Below are positions 48,357-61,253 of a stretch of DNA of 64,000 nt, in pieces (position 1 is the stretch's first letter; each line of letters opens with the position of its first letter). This DNA is from Strix aluco (taxonomy: Eukaryota > Chordata > Aves > Strigiformes > Strigidae). The DNA is taken from NCBI RefSeq assembly GCF_031877795.1, contig NC_133946.1, positions 10,453,144 to 10,517,143 on the forward strand, read 5' to 3'. The notes under the pieces were generated by a model, which had not been told where the DNA came from, made no database searches, and saw nothing but the letters and a program-made list of their open reading frames with translations. Position numbers and translations under genes: made by a program.

Positions 48357-51324
48357 GGGCACATGGAAAAATAAAGACAAATGATTCATCAGGTTTTTTC
48401 ATTCTTAAAAATGAATTCTTTATCAGAAGTGCATGCACACTAAGAAATATACAGGATTAGTATTAAGTCTATGAAGTGGTTTTTTTGTTGGTTTTTACTT
48501 TAGAGTTTAACCAAAAATAGGCACCTCTTAGAAACAAACTATCAGCTGTATGGGATTCATCCTAGTATCAAAACATTCCCAGTCAACTGCTGTTAAAAAT
48601 GGCCATGGCAAGTCCTGCCCAATAAAAACACAAGCAGTGCTCCCTGTTTGTGCAGGTCGTCTGAGCAGATCTGTGGAATGATTCAGTTAATTCAAGTTAT
48701 CTGGCACCTATTTAAAATTACAGCAAAATCAGAAGCTCTTGTGCACGCAAAAACTGGTCAAGCATCCACAGGAAACACAGAAATGGAGAAAACCCAAAAT
48801 TGCTCTCAAACCCACAAAGTAAAGCCTAGAGAGGAAGTTGAGAAAGTTAGGGACTTTTCCTGTGCTTACAGTTGTACTAACAGTAGGTAAAAGGTATTCA
48901 AGATGGGGAGTAAAATTTACATGGATAATTCCTTTTCTGATACATCTCCAAGAAAAAAAGATCAGTAAGAACAATGTGACATCGATTTCTACCTAGTCTT
49001 ACCAAGTTGTGATCCTCTCCATCCCTCCTCTTTTCACTTAGCACTGACATAGTTTTCTACAGAAAACAAAGGACAAAATGTGTGCATATTTATGGCTGGG
49101 CAGTAGCCAGAGGAAGAGAAACAGCTGGTCCCCATCTAGGCCAGAGCAGAACTGGAAGCAAACCCCTCCAGTCTCAGTGTCACGTTTAGGCAACTGGTGG
49201 TTCAGAAAGGAGTGACCAAGAGATAAATGATCAAGGAAAACTATATTCCTGAATAACGACAGATGGGAAACTCCTGAGCTAAAACAAGATGTATATTTTT
49301 GAAAGGATTGTAAAGATATGACCCATTCACCACAAGATAGCTCTACTGTCTGTCCCTCTTGGTAAGACCCCTGTCACCATCATCAAACTGCATTTTACAG
49401 TATATTCATCTGCCTCATTCCATCTCATTGCCTTACGTCATGTAGGCACCTATATCTGAGCCAGTCACGTGCATTCTTTTTTCTGCCTTTGCAGGGCAGC
49501 TCATGACCAGCCTAAGGTGTCTACTTAAGGTGTCTAAGATGTGATGAATTACATCCTGGAGATGCCTATTTCTTTCTGTCGACTCCAAGAGAATGACTAG
49601 AATGACTAATTCAGAGGAAGATTCCCACATAGGAATACTTCTAAAGGTATCTTTTCAGGGAGAGACTATAGGTATATGATATAATGCAATCAATTGCAAA
49701 ATAAAATAAATACAATGTGGATGGTTAACATTTCAAAAAGGGTGAGTAATTGCATCATCTCCTTGCTGCAAGCATTCTTCCCTAAAATCTCATGTGGTTA
49801 ATGGGAAAAAAAATAACCTAATCTGGAACTACAGAACTAGTTCTGCATGCTTCCAACCAAAAATAGCCATAGACAATTGATAACTTTACTGAAAATTTCT
49901 TTTTGTATTTTCACATTTGTTCAAGAAGGGAAACAAAAGAGGAAAGGAAATCAGGAAAAGAAGAAAGGAAACAAGAAAAGAAAAGAAATGAAACAAGAAA
50001 GGATCCCGAGAACCTGTAAAACTTACCTTGGCTGTGTTTGGAGATCTAATTTTTTGTGTAAGGGCTGTATGATTTTATCTCCTCAACACCTGCCTTCTCT
50101 GGTAGGAATATGTTAGAGCACAGAATCTTTAAAGAACATAGAATAGCTTCTGGAAATCTTCCAACACTTGCTTAGGAGGTGCCTTTTACTGTATAATCCC
50201 ATCTAATTTCATTTCTTGCATCACAAGTGTATCTTGGTATCTTCTGCCTGTGTGAGAACTGCTTTGGTGGGCTGTCTGGGTAGTGTGGCCTGCTCTGGGT
50301 GCACCGAAGGATGCATTCGCAACCCAGCAGCAGAAAGAAGACTGAGAAGAAAACTGCTTAAGTAGAACTCTTTAACCCTCTCCAGGGAAATCTCCCACCT
50401 CAAGGGCTCTTGGGGCTGGAGGAGGGAGGTGTGGAGGCTTAATGAAGGGAAGGCATGAAAGGAAGGGGCAAAGGAGGAGAAAATAACTCTCTTCTGACTG
50501 AAAAGTTTAAGCAAACATATATTAAAGAAATAGCCATCAGTCAGTGATGATGATATTCTGAAGGCATTTCAGGATTTCTCCAGTAGAAATAACAGCCAAT
50601 GGATTAGCTGAATATTAAACTGGACAAGAATTTTCAATGACCTAGTCCAGTTAACCCTTTCCAGAGTCTTCCAGTAAGCCACGCTTTATGGTTTTCCCAA
50701 GTGTAGAGGCCCATTAGATCCACTGCTTTGGCTTTATAGCATTGTGAGTAATAAAACAGTACTTTTAAATCTGTGTGTATCCCAAAAAGAAAGCACATAA
50801 AACACAAATCTTTTATAAAAAGTCAGAGGGATTTCCATTAATAAGGAGAGAGGTGTCATGTTCTGGGGCTGTCAGTTACCTCTCACAATAGTCTTTTAAA
50901 GGGCAAGTCAGGCACACTTCTATCAGTAGTGGTTATGATTAAGCTTCCACAGAGACAGAAGATGGCCTGGGCTACCTCTTGATGTCCCTTCAAGTCCTCT
51001 TTTGCATGAAATTTCATCACTGGCAACCCAATGAATAAAGCCTCTTGCAAGAACTTGCACGTTTTAGCAAAGGTCAGCAAATTACAGAATAAGTAAAAAA
51101 AAATCCTGCTTTTACAAATGGGGGAACCGAGGGAGGAAGTCAGCTATTTTATGCCTGTGGAAGTCAGCTGAGTTGAGTCTTCATCACTCTAGGCTTTCCT
51201 ACGGAAAGAAATATACCTCTCCACAATTTGATTCACCTGATCTACCTCAGACCCGATTTTAGGATGGGATTAGGTCTGAAATAGACATTTAGATTTTGAA
51301 CAAAATTGCTTAGGGCAGACAAAG
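48357..51324. other. Intergenic, about 3 kb
   Basis: No gene recognised. A purine-only-like tract (AAGGAAA-type) lies at about 49922-50003. Confidence 0.5.
49922..50003 (+). repeat. Purine-rich (GGAAA/GAAAA) tract
   Basis: About 80 bp almost entirely of A and G on the + strand, an irregular low-complexity tract. Confidence 0.85.
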
Positions 51325-52342
51325 GCTGCGTCAAAGAATTACAGTCAATGGCTCAATGTCCAAATGGAAGCCAGCAACAACTGGTGTCCCTCAAGGGTCC
51401 ACACTGGGACCAATACTATTTAATATCTTCATCATTGATATAGACAGTGGGATCGAGTGCACCCTCAGCAAGTTTGCAGATGACACCAAGCTGAGTGGTG
51501 CAGTTGATACACTTGAGGAAGGAATGCCATCCAGAGGAACCTTGACAGGCATAAGGAGTGGGCCCATGAGAACCTCATGAAGTTCAACAAGGCCAAGTGC
51601 AATGTCCTGCACATGGGTTGAGGCAATCCCCACTATCAGTACAGACTGGAGGATGAAGGGATTGAGAGCAGCCCTGTAGACAAGGACTTGGGGATACTGG
51701 TGGATGAAAAGTTGAACATGAGCTGGCAATGTGCGCTTGCAGCCCAGAAAGCCAATCATATCCTGGGGTTCACCAAAAGTATGGCCAGCAGGTCAAGGGA
51801 GGTGATTCTTCCCCTCTACTCCACTCTGGTGAGACCCCACCTGGAATACTGCATCCAGCTCTAGGGTCCTCAGTACAAGACAGATATGGACCTTAGAGTG
51901 GGTCCAGAGGAGGGCCATGGAAATGATCAGAGCACTGGAACAGCTCTCCTATGAAGAAAGGTTGAAAGACTTCAGCCTGAAGAAGAGAAGACCCCTCAAG
52001 ACCTTCTTGTGGCCTGTCAATATTTCATAAGAAAGACAGAGAAAGGCTTTTCAACAGGACCTGTAGTGACAGGACAAGGGGCAACAGTTTTAAACTGGAA
52101 GAGAGTAGATTTAGATTGGACACAAGGAAGACATTTTTTATGATGAGGGTGGTGAGGCCCTGGCACAGGTTGCCCAGAGAAGCTGTGGCTGCCCCCTCCC
52201 TGGAAGGGTTCAAGGCCAGGTTGGACGGGGCTTTGAGCAAACTGATCTAGTGAAAGATGTCCCTACCTATGGCAGGGAGGGTTGGACTAGATAATCTTTA
52301 AAGGTCTCTTCCAACCCAAACCATCCTATGATTCTATGCAAT
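51325..52342 (+). mobile_element. CR1 LINE, best-preserved copy, 5'-truncated
   Basis: About 1 kb of CR1: the last part of the ORF2 reverse transcriptase plus the 3' UTR. A readable RT segment contains [16 protein letters not shown] and the catalytic-region motif FADDTKL (51473-51493). The remaining CR1 blocks follow in order to a 3' end of CCTATGATTCTATG. The reading frame breaks soon after 51580, so it cannot move itself. It is clearly closer to intact CR1 than the other copies in the window, hence younger. Confidence 0.93.
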
Positions 52343-53119
52343 CTTGACATCAAGAAGAGCCTCATCTTTCTTAACTTAAAGCTTCTGCAGCCAAAGTTGA
52401 ATCTATGAAATTAAACACAGTAAAGCAAATGGATATGCTATTTCATGCATCAGTTCAACTCATCACTGCTCTGAAGTCTACTGTGTATTTTTAGCTTCTG
52501 ACTTACGGGTGTCAATAAATAAATTGTTTCATCCACTGCCCATCACTTTGATTCACTGACAGTTCTTGAAATTTAGAATGGCCAAATAACAAGCAAGGCA
52601 ATGTAGCCATCTCCTGACACAGAATGCCAGCGATCCATGCAGTGAGAATGAAAATGAAAAATTAATGAGGAGGTTAAATACTGCTTTAAGTGAAAATAGT
52701 CTTCTAACTTAAATATCATCTTACACTGTAGCCTGGAGTCCTGGCCAGATTAATAAGTGTTAACAGCAGTCACTATAGGAAACAGAGTATTGGGTAAGAA
52801 AGTAAAAACAGTCTTACAATCTTTGGGAAAGGAAGAGGAACAACAAATGACAGAAGAAGCTAAAGATGAGTCAGCAGGTATCTAGCCTGCTAAGTTATTT
52901 GGGCCAGATCTGCCAGTTTCTGTACCCACTGACACACATGGCAGCAATTTGGCTAGCGTCATACTCATCTCCTTTTGTTTCCCTACCCAAACGGACTAGC
53001 AGAAGTGACTTAATTCACCAGCCCAAATCAAGAGTTGCCAGTATCTCCTGTTACAAAATAGTTTCCTATAAGGATGTGCTTACTACCAGGAAAGGAGAAA
53101 GGTTTTTTCTCCATTTTCA
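52343..53119. other. Intergenic, AT-rich
   Basis: No gene or repeat recognised. Confidence 0.5.
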
Positions 53120-53800
53120 CTCCACTTACTTTGACAGGTGGATCTGGACACCATGGTGGTGGCAGCTCATGCACATAGAGGGACTGTACATGGTGAGAAG
53201 AGGAATGAGGTGGTGTGGGTAGTTAGTAAATGCTGGCAAGGGGCTGTCTTGGTAGAGACATGAGGTGTGGATTTGATGGTAGGCAGGATGGGGCTGAGGC
53301 ACTGTTTGGGGGGGAAGTTGTGAAACTGGAAGTGGAAGGCACAAGGCTGGAGGCTGTCTTGAGGGGTTTTGTGAAATCGGAAGTGCCTGAGGTGTGGTGA
53401 AGGACTGTGCTGAAAGACAGCATGAACTGGCAGGTAATACTGTGGAGCGTGAAGTTACATCAAAAGAGCTCCTGACATCAGAACGGGCACTGTGTATTGA
53501 AGGCAGCACGAGCAGAGGTTGTGCAATCAGAGCTGCTGAGGTGTGGTAAAGGCTATGGACTTTGGGTGGACCCTCCTCCGGGGAAGGTTGTGTGAAGCAG
53601 TAGGGACTACGCAGGGTGGTAACTTGTGTTGGGAGAGGCTATGGGTCAAAAGAGGACACTGTGGTAATGGGTGTGTTAAGGTCAGTTTGGCAGGGACAGT
53701 AGGTCCTTGGGGAATGAGAAGTTGTGCTGAGGGAGATGGTGAAATCGTCAGCAGGCATTATGGAAGAGGACTGGCAATTTCTCACTCTATGTGACCCTGA
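53120..53800 (+). repeat. Degenerate G-rich tandem array
   Basis: About 680 bp with a strong G-over-C bias on the + strand. Units of irregular length (about 50-85 bp) begin with GTTGTG/GTTTTGTGAA-type words. The clearest pair is GCCTGAGGTGTGGTGAAGG (near 53385) and GCTGAGGTGTGGTAAAGG (near 53530). It looks like an old, decaying minisatellite and is not coding: no recognisable protein is present in any frame. Confidence 0.6.
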
Positions 53801-56800
53801 GTAGCAGCAAGGCATCCTCTTCAAAGACTGTGAAACTAGAGCATCTCAGGGACACAAGTAGGAAACAAAGCATCGGTGCAAGAGGCAAGGTATAATTTTG
53901 TACAGACGCTTCTTGCTTTTTTTGTATCGTGAGACTGGCTGAAGAAGGGGAAGTAGTAAAAAAACATTTCTAGACCCATGACAGTGATAGGTTCTGTACA
54001 AAGAGGGAAGGGGGAAGTGGCTCAAATCGAAGTGACCACACACAACAAACTAGATATTTCCTCACGCGAGTGATTGGCTGGCTGCTGAATGTCATGCTGA
54101 CAAGACCGTGGCTTTTTAAAGTGTCTAACTAGCCCAGCACTACAGTATGACACCAAGGATTTTATCTGGACCATATGTCACAGAATTCAGGTGACAATTT
54201 TACCCAGCAGATCCATACCAGACAGCTGCTGCAAATCAGCCACTGAAATTCCAAGGAACCCACAAAAAGGTGAGAAATTCCTCGATGGTACCTTTGCTGC
54301 TGCACTCTGTCTAATGCTTTCTGTCATGCTTTTGGAGAGAGGATGAGGGGAAGGGAGAAGGAAAAAAAAAAAAATAACCACCAAACAGAGGAAAGGAGAT
54401 CTAACATTTTCTTCTCCTGCTGGTTAGAAATTCACTATAGGTAAGAAATTGTCTTGATCATTTTCAAGATAAGGAGAGCTTCATTCTGGGGACCCTTTTC
54501 CATGAGCAAGTGCTAATGAATTGCTCTAAATACATCTTTGTAATATAAGATGTCATTATTCAGAGACCTTGCATTAACAGTTTTGGTCTTAGATGATCAC
54601 TTAAGATTAGCCAAGAAAATACAACAGCATAACTTTCTGTACATCATCTAAAATGTCTTTGTAGCGCAAGGCTGTTCAAACTGACACCTGCCACAAGACT
54701 ACATGGTACTTAGCAGGCAAACCACAGGAAGGATGTTTTATCTCAAGGGTGAAAAAAGACCACATAGACTCAGTCTGCTGCTGTTTAATGCAAGCTTTCA
54801 CTAATTAGTTTCATTAAGGAAGTGGACTCATGTCTTGAATGTATATTGGAGACAACAAGAAATCAGTCTTTCCAAGGTGATACAATAAATATATGAGAAC
54901 TGTGGGTGACTTTTTTGGTATTCTTTTCCATGGTTTGCAGAAGTCAGAGAAGGATTTCTTCACTTCCATTACAGTGGAAGGCAAAATTATTGATGTTTTG
55001 CCATTTATCCAAAGGGCATCCATTACAGCCACATCTGTACCGGGCAGTCTTTATGGGTATATGATCGATGGCACAGTGCTATGTCATTTAACGTTAGGAA
55101 ATATGATTGACAAGCTTAAGTTAAACAGCTAATCACCCGTCATTGCCTGGATGCCCAGTGGAGAGAGACGCACTTCTGGAGGACAGGGTCAACGCCTTCT
55201 GGAGATGTCTGAGGCAGGGAGGTTGAATAGTCTCTTTCCTAAAATGGGGACCAGGTCAGAAGGCTGTAGTGGGCTTAGTCAGAGCTTAAGTGACACTCAG
55301 ATGTTCATGTCCTCTTCAGACCAATTGGAAATTTGCTTCAGGTTACACAGATAGCTTGTGGCAGAGATAGTGCTTCACTGGGTCTTCAAAAGGCTAGGAA
55401 ACTGCTTAACCACTGGGTCTTCCTTTCTCCTCACAGCAGACTTGGTTCACAGAATTAGAGGCTGCTTCAGCTACTTCCTGCTGTGGCTCTGATAATTTCT
55501 GCCATGCCAAAAGCAGGTAGCAAGGAAGGGAACAAAGTTATAAGGCTGTATCTTTTGAGTTTGCTTGCTACAGATGTTCAGGGAAGAGGTAGCCTTGTGA
55601 GTGATGTTGGTCAGGCAGTGTGCGGCTCTCCCCAGAGAGAAGGTGAGTTGGAACTCAGGGATGTTCCTGTTGTAAAACTGTGCTACAGCAGGGATTCTGC
55701 CCATTCTGTGGGAGATGATGGGTTTTGTTTTCCATAGTCCCTTTCAGTATGTACTAAATTCCTTTCTTTAGAGATCACTGGTCTCTAAAGCCTTAATGTT
55801 AGAAGCACTCGAGGTCCTGTAACAGCTGAGGATGGCATCGTCCAGGTTCCTATATCAGAGTATGGTGCAGTGTCAGAAGTTCCCTGGTTTCAGTCAACCC
55901 GAAAGGTTTCACATCCTGCAGTCCCTGGTGAAGGTAAGGGTGGAATTCACCCCAGCTACCTCCAGCTGTCCACACACCAACCCTCTCGCTGAAGCTGGCA
56001 CTCTGCAATGCATCTGCAGCCAGCAAAGACAGGCAGGTGACTGCGCACCTATCTAAGACCTTAGGATAAAATATATAACTGTTGGAGGGGCTTGTAAACC
56101 TCCATTAATTCAAATGGCACCTTTAAAGGCCATGCTAAATGAGATGTTTGCATTTTTAATGGTGAAAGCTGGGTGTAACAGTCCCAGCTGGGCTCCCAGC
56201 CAAGCTCAGCTCACCTACATGCCTTCCAATGCAGCAAGATTGTCTCTGCTGCTCCAGGCCATCAGCTGGCCAAGGAAATTACCTGCATCACGCTTTTATC
56301 TTGCCTCTATCCATGCAGCACAAAAGACAGCGTGTCTGGGGTGCTGAGGTGAAACAATAATAATTCAATCTGTCACATTTCGCGTGTTTGTGGAAGTCTG
56401 TCTCCGTGTATGCGGCAGCATCTCACAAAGAGAGAACAGACTATTCTCGCTGGTTAGACTGTTCAATGATTCACATCTTCCCAGCTCTCCCCGTTTTGAT
56501 TTGTTCCTCTCTCCTTTTTAACTATCTCCTGCTGTCTTTCATGACACTTCTCTACCTTCTCATTGCAAAATTAATAGCTGGTGGGGAAAGAGGAAAACAG
56601 CCACAGTGTTTGATCCCATCAGACAAAAGAAAAAGGTGTGAAATCTATTTTTTGACTTCTTCATTTTCTTCAAGATTCTTGTTCAGATCTCAGTGTCATG
56701 GGGGAAGAAGCAGGGTGAATGGGGTGAAATAATTATTTAAGCCATAATGTCCTGTGTCCAATGTCCTGTGAGGGTCAGACATTTTGTCCCACATACGGTT

Positions 56801-57489
56801 CTTACAGTTCTTCTCTGAGAAGGAAGTTATTAAAGGCTGACTCTGTCAGAGTGACTCGTTCACTGTCTGTACACAGGGCTCAAGAAAACAGACCAACCAC
56901 ATTAAACTACACTTTATTAAAATAGAAATGAGTCATCAACATAAAAAAATACCAGCTATTTTGAGTTTTCTCTACCTTATTTTGTGGGCATATGCACAGG
57001 ACAAAACTCGGTCAGCTTTCCTGCTGAACTTGTATGCTGCTTGCTTACCTAGAACTTTCACACACTTTTGACAAGATTTGCCTCACCTAATCCCAGCTAC
57101 TTACAGCGAAGACAATTATCCCAGAGTTGTTAATACTGGGTTCTCTTTTTATTCAAACAAGAGGTACTTTTCAGACATGATTAATCTAATCTATAATTGT
57201 TTTTTTAAGATATTTGTTTCCCAATACTGACTGCCAAAATGAACCTGAAGAAATTTTAAAAAGGGAGAAATACACTGCAATCTAACTTTTCCTACACATT
57301 GTATAGAATTTGACCTTAGATACAGTGCTTTGAACAACGCCTCAAAGCTCTGTGCTCCAAGTCCAAACACAACAATCCCTCCCTAAATCGAGCTCTGGCT
57401 ACAAAGCATTGCAGCAAATCCAGAAACACGACCAGGTCACCGTGAGGGAAAGTCACACTGGAGTTACAGCTTCTTTCCTCTCTACTTAC
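53801..57489. other. Intergenic before MRGPR pair
   Basis: No recognised gene. A 79-codon + strand frame at 54893-55132 begins with ATG but matches no family I know. An A13-14 run lies near 54361. The 5' non-coding exon of the MRGPR gene is presumably within or beyond this stretch. Confidence 0.4.
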
Positions 57490-57491
57490 AG
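57490..57491 (+). promoter_or_regulatory. Splice acceptor before MRGPR coding exon
   Basis: CTTTCCTCTCTACTTACAG ends 21 bp before the ATG at 57513, a strong acceptor that fits the single coding exon of MRGPR genes. Confidence 0.7.
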
Positions 57492-57512
57492 GTCTGTCTG
57501 AAATCACTCATT

Positions 57513-58469
57513 ATGAATACTTCAATGACATCAATCCTCCTTCCAACTGCAACCAGCCAGGCTCATGGGACTAACCAGAGTGGGGCTGTGGGAAAGGCCG
57601 AGCCATCATACGCTGTCCTCAAGTTCATGGAGAGCTTCTGCCTCATCAGCGCTGCCTGTGGGATGGTGGGAAATGGCATAGTCCTCTGGTACCTGGGCTT
57701 CCGCATCCGGAGAAACCACTTCACCGTCTACATCCTGAACCTGGCCGCTGCCGACTTTGGGTATCTCCTCTGCATCGCCATTGAGACGGTCCAGTACCTG
57801 ATGCAGTTCAACGTGGGGGTGCAGTTTGGGATATTCCTCTTCCTGGATCTTTTCATGTATGGGACCGGCTTGTACCTCCTGACCACCATCAGCATTGAGA
57901 GGTGCCTGTCTGTCCTTTGCCCAATCTGGTGCCGCAGCCACCGCCCAAAGCACTTGTCCGCCATCATCTCCGGCCTGCTCTGGGGTCTCTCCCTGCTGCT
58001 GAACACGCTCGGGTATGTTCTGTGCACCCTCAACCCCTCTGGCAGGAGCTGCAACCTCCTGCTCATCACCATCGGAACCTTGGACTTCCTCTTCTGCACG
58101 CCCCTCATGCTGCTCTTCAGCCTGACCCTCTTCCTCAGAGTCAAGTGCAGCTCCCAGCACTTCCGAACAGGCAGGCTCTTCACCGTCATCATGCTCACCG
58201 TCCTCTTCTTCCTCATTTTTGCCGTGCCTCTGAGCGTCCTCATCCTCTTTGACTTCTTGGGCTACAAATTTCTCTACTCGCCGGAGATCGGCTTTGTGCT
58301 GTCCTGTGTGAATAGCAGTCTCAACCCTGTCATTTACTTCCTCGTGGGGAGCTACAGGGATCGGAGAATCAAGTTCACCCTCAGGCTGGCATTCCAGAGG
58401 GCCTTTGAAGAGTCAGCAGATGACAAAGATGAACGGGAAACCCGTGACACAATAACTATGTCCTCCTAA
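57513..58469 (+). CDS. Mas-related G-protein-coupled receptor (MRGPRH/MAS1-like), copy 1
   Basis: Intact 318-residue rhodopsin-class GPCR of the Mas-related family. Seen: N-glycosylation sites NTS (2) and NQS (21); TM1 GN at 53-54; NLAAADFGYLL in TM2 (76-86); no conserved cysteine at the top of TM3, as in MRGPRs; TISIERCLSVLCPIW at 125-139, where ERC replaces DRY as is usual for the family; TM6 with FAVPLSV in place of CWxP; TM7 SSLNPVIYFLVGS at 268-280; and an acidic tail rich in Asp/Glu. MRGPRs act at the plasma membrane, many in sensory neurons or mast cells, and respond to peptides or amines; the avian ligand cannot be inferred. The coding exon is strongly GC-rich, especially at third codon positions, against AT-rich flanks. 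A near-identical second copy starts 5866 bp downstream. Confidence 0.95.
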   Translation: MNTSMTSILLPTATSQAHGTNQSGAVGKAEPSYAVLKFMESFCLISAACGMVGNGIVLWYLGFRIRRNHFTVYILNLAAADFGYLLCIAIETVQYLMQFNVGVQFGIFLFLDLFMYGTGLYLLTTISIERCLSVLCPIWCRSHRPKHLSAIISGLLWGLSLLLNTLGYVLCTLNPSGRSCNLLLITIGTLDFLFCTPLMLLFSLTLFLRVKCSSQHFRTGRLFTVIMLTVLFFLIFAVPLSVLILFDFLGYKFLYSPEIGFVLSCVNSSLNPVIYFLVGSYRDRRIKFTLRLAFQRAFEESADDKDERETRDTITMSS

Positions 58470-58807
58470 TACCCTTTTGTGCCTATCACTGTAACACTGT
58501 TTTGGAACCGAGGGCCCTATAATTTACATAATTGAAGAACTCTGGGCTATTGGGGAAGGTTTATCTCACTTAACCTTCAGTACCCTCATTGTAGATTTCT
58601 ACCCTTTAGCGGATTATTTTAAGCTCCATCTGTGGTCATTGAAAACACGTAAGCACCTGGACCACAGAATTTATCTGACCTGTATTAGGACCACATTGAA
58701 TGTGCCCATTTCTTTTCAGTGACCATTAAATTTCAGTTTGATAAGGTGAAACGTCTTGATGTCTGTATTTCCTCAAAGGCATCCTACTCAGAATTTGCAG
58801 CTTACTC

Positions 58808-58813
58808 AATAAA
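58808..58813 (+). terminator. Polyadenylation signal AATAAA after MRGPR copy 1
   Basis: Canonical hexamer about 340 bp past the stop codon. An ATTAAA variant lies about 85 bp earlier. Confidence 0.45.
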
Positions 58814-60154
58814 TCTCTGCCTTTCAGAGCACAACAATATCAAATTCATAAATTCTCAGTCACTTTTTACTCCAACCTCTCAAGATGAGATGGAAAACAA
58901 TCCTCCTCCTGTTGAAATCACCCACGAAATTCCTGGAAGGAGAGTCTATTTGTCTCACTTAATTTTAAATACCTGTATTTCAGCAACACATGCCACCCTT
59001 TGCGGCTCACAGAGTGCACGATTCTTTGCTTCTTAATGTGAGCATTTCAAATAGTGAAATGATTCATGCCCTAGAACTTCCGTTCTTCTATTAGCTAGGG
59101 AGGTTTCCATACAATAGTGTTGTGATGAAGCAGAAAAGGGCTCCAACCCCTACCAACTTGCCTTACAACTTTATGCACTGAATTGCATGCTCCCTTTTCT
59201 TGTGTTTTGAAGACATACAGGGCTGGAGTTGCATTTTGTTTTAGCTTCCTCCAGCCCAAGTCTCTACATCTAACTACAGCATGCGTTGGGTTGTTATTTC
59301 TTCCTTTAAGAAGGACAGATAAGAACCCATGGCTTCTACATCTCCTCTACCAATAGAAATAAATTGAAGGATAGGGAGAAAGTAGGAAAAAGACGAAAGG
59401 TTAATAAATACCACAATTTGCAATAAATTATTCGCTAGACCCAATACCTTGAGACACAAGATGTGATTATTTGAAGTATTGTATTATCAGATGACATAAC
59501 ATTTAGTCTTTTAACCTAAACTGGTAGAAAGTGGCAACACAGGCAATTTTCTCTGAGAAACCTTACAGTTTTTCTCTTCATGCCTTCATCTGCAAATACT
59601 TTCCTAAAGGGAAACTGCATTCCTCTATTGTCTATTATCTTTTTGCTGTTCGTCTTTTTATTAATTTTGAAAAGCATCGCTTAAAAAAATAGTGGTTCAC
59701 CCTAATGCCTGTAGTTGCTTTTTGCTTCCTGTTTACAGTTTCTGAAAGCTGAAATTTGAGTTCCATTTCTACTATTCTTTAATTTTTAATGCTATTGTTC
59801 TGTGATGTACATATAGTTGGTTGAGATTAGGTCTATGTCATCAATTATTTTTGTAAAGTTTTTTTTCTTCTAACTTCTACTGCTGAGGGGAAGAAAGCAT
59901 CCATTTATCAGAAAACATGTTAAATATCCTTTTAATATCTGTAATGATTTTATCATTGTGAGAACTGAAACATCTCCTTTGTTATTAAAAATGTCAAAAG
60001 CCTTTTTTTAAAAAGAAGTACAAATTGTATTTAAAAACATTATTGTGCTTAGAAGAAGCCATCAGCTGGTAAAAACATACAGAATATAAGCTGAGAAAAA
60101 CTTTCCATCCTGACAGTTTGTCCTTAAACATACCTGTCGTGAAGACAGGCAGCA

Positions 60155-60203
60155 TTTAATGTGAACACATTTTACATATCACATTAATGTGAACACTTTA
60201 CAT
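60155..60203. repeat. 27-bp tandem duplication
   Basis: Two units built on TTAATGTGAACAC followed by TTTACAT, repeated with a 27-bp period and small differences. Confidence 0.75.
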
Positions 60204-61241
60204 CCAACCTTGGACATTTAAGAGGTGATACCTGAATATAAACCATGGTTGCAGACACCCTCAATCATCCATGGTAAAAGACAAGTGTTCTCAGGGTGGC
60301 ATCTGCCAGATATTTGCAGTGTGTATCTCCTGTGGTCCAAAAGAAGTCAGTGATGGGATCTGCAAGGAGATGGGGATCATTTGCAGGCTTTTCCACCCTG
60401 AACTAACGCCACAATAGTCAGCCCAGCCTGCCAGGGAGAATATCCTCAACATCTGAACTAAGTTTGTCCTCTGAGTTGCTCAGTATCTCTCTGGAAGGAT
60501 GCCAGGGCATCCAGAAGAGCAGTGGTGACGCATGCAAAGGGCACATTCCTCAGAGGCCACCAGCACCCTGAAAAAAGCCCACATTTCTGCTTCCCTGGGG
60601 ACAGCTGAAAGGAGACAGGCAGCCCAGGCCATAAGTGTTGAGTGTGCTCCTCACCGCCATCCATGTGCCTGCGGCATGTGGTGCCTGCAAGGGATGGTGT
60701 CACCTATATCCTGAGAGCAGTAAACCTAACTCCACTCCTCTGAGGAGTCCCTAGACACCAGAGTCTGAAATAATCTTTGTTTTCTCATTGATTTCAGCAG
60801 AAGGCACACACGTTACTGTTGATATGTCTGTGGTACAGTTAAGGCCTGGAGGGAGGGATGTGTACAGCCATGTGGATGCTTCAGAACAGCCCAGTTTCCA
60901 TGACATGCAGCAGAGTGAAAGACTCTTCAGTGCCTTTATTTGGTTCCCTTTCCCAAGCCTTTGTCCCTCAGTAGTTATCCCCACCCTCTTCTTCAAGCAT
61001 CTACCCCTTTCTCCATTCCAAGAACCTCTACAACAACCAGTTCACTTCTCTCCCTCACCCCAGCCCACCTCACACGCACCTCAAAGAAGCAGCCTTCCCC
61101 TCGCAGACCTCTCCAGCAGCAGCTGCCAAATTCCTTCTTCTGCACCTTTCTTGGAGACGTGGTTTCATGCCACAGAAGGGAAGGAACAGCAGGTAGTAAG
61201 AGAAGGCTACGTCCTCTTTGGAAGAGGAGAGTCAGGGTCAG

Positions 61242-61253
61242 CCAGCTGGGGGC
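61242..61253 (+). promoter_or_regulatory. Candidate CTCF site (one mismatch)
   Basis: CCAGCTGGGGGC fits the CTCF core CCASYAGRKGGC at all but one position. It lies between the two MRGPR copies. Motif match only. Confidence 0.25.

Noticed and set aside
57606-58160. 184-codon open frame antisense to MRGPR copy 1 (and its mirror in copy 2)
   Set aside because: It is a by-product of the high GC3 of the sense gene, which removes antisense stop codons. It has no family resemblance and repeats only because the gene itself is duplicated.
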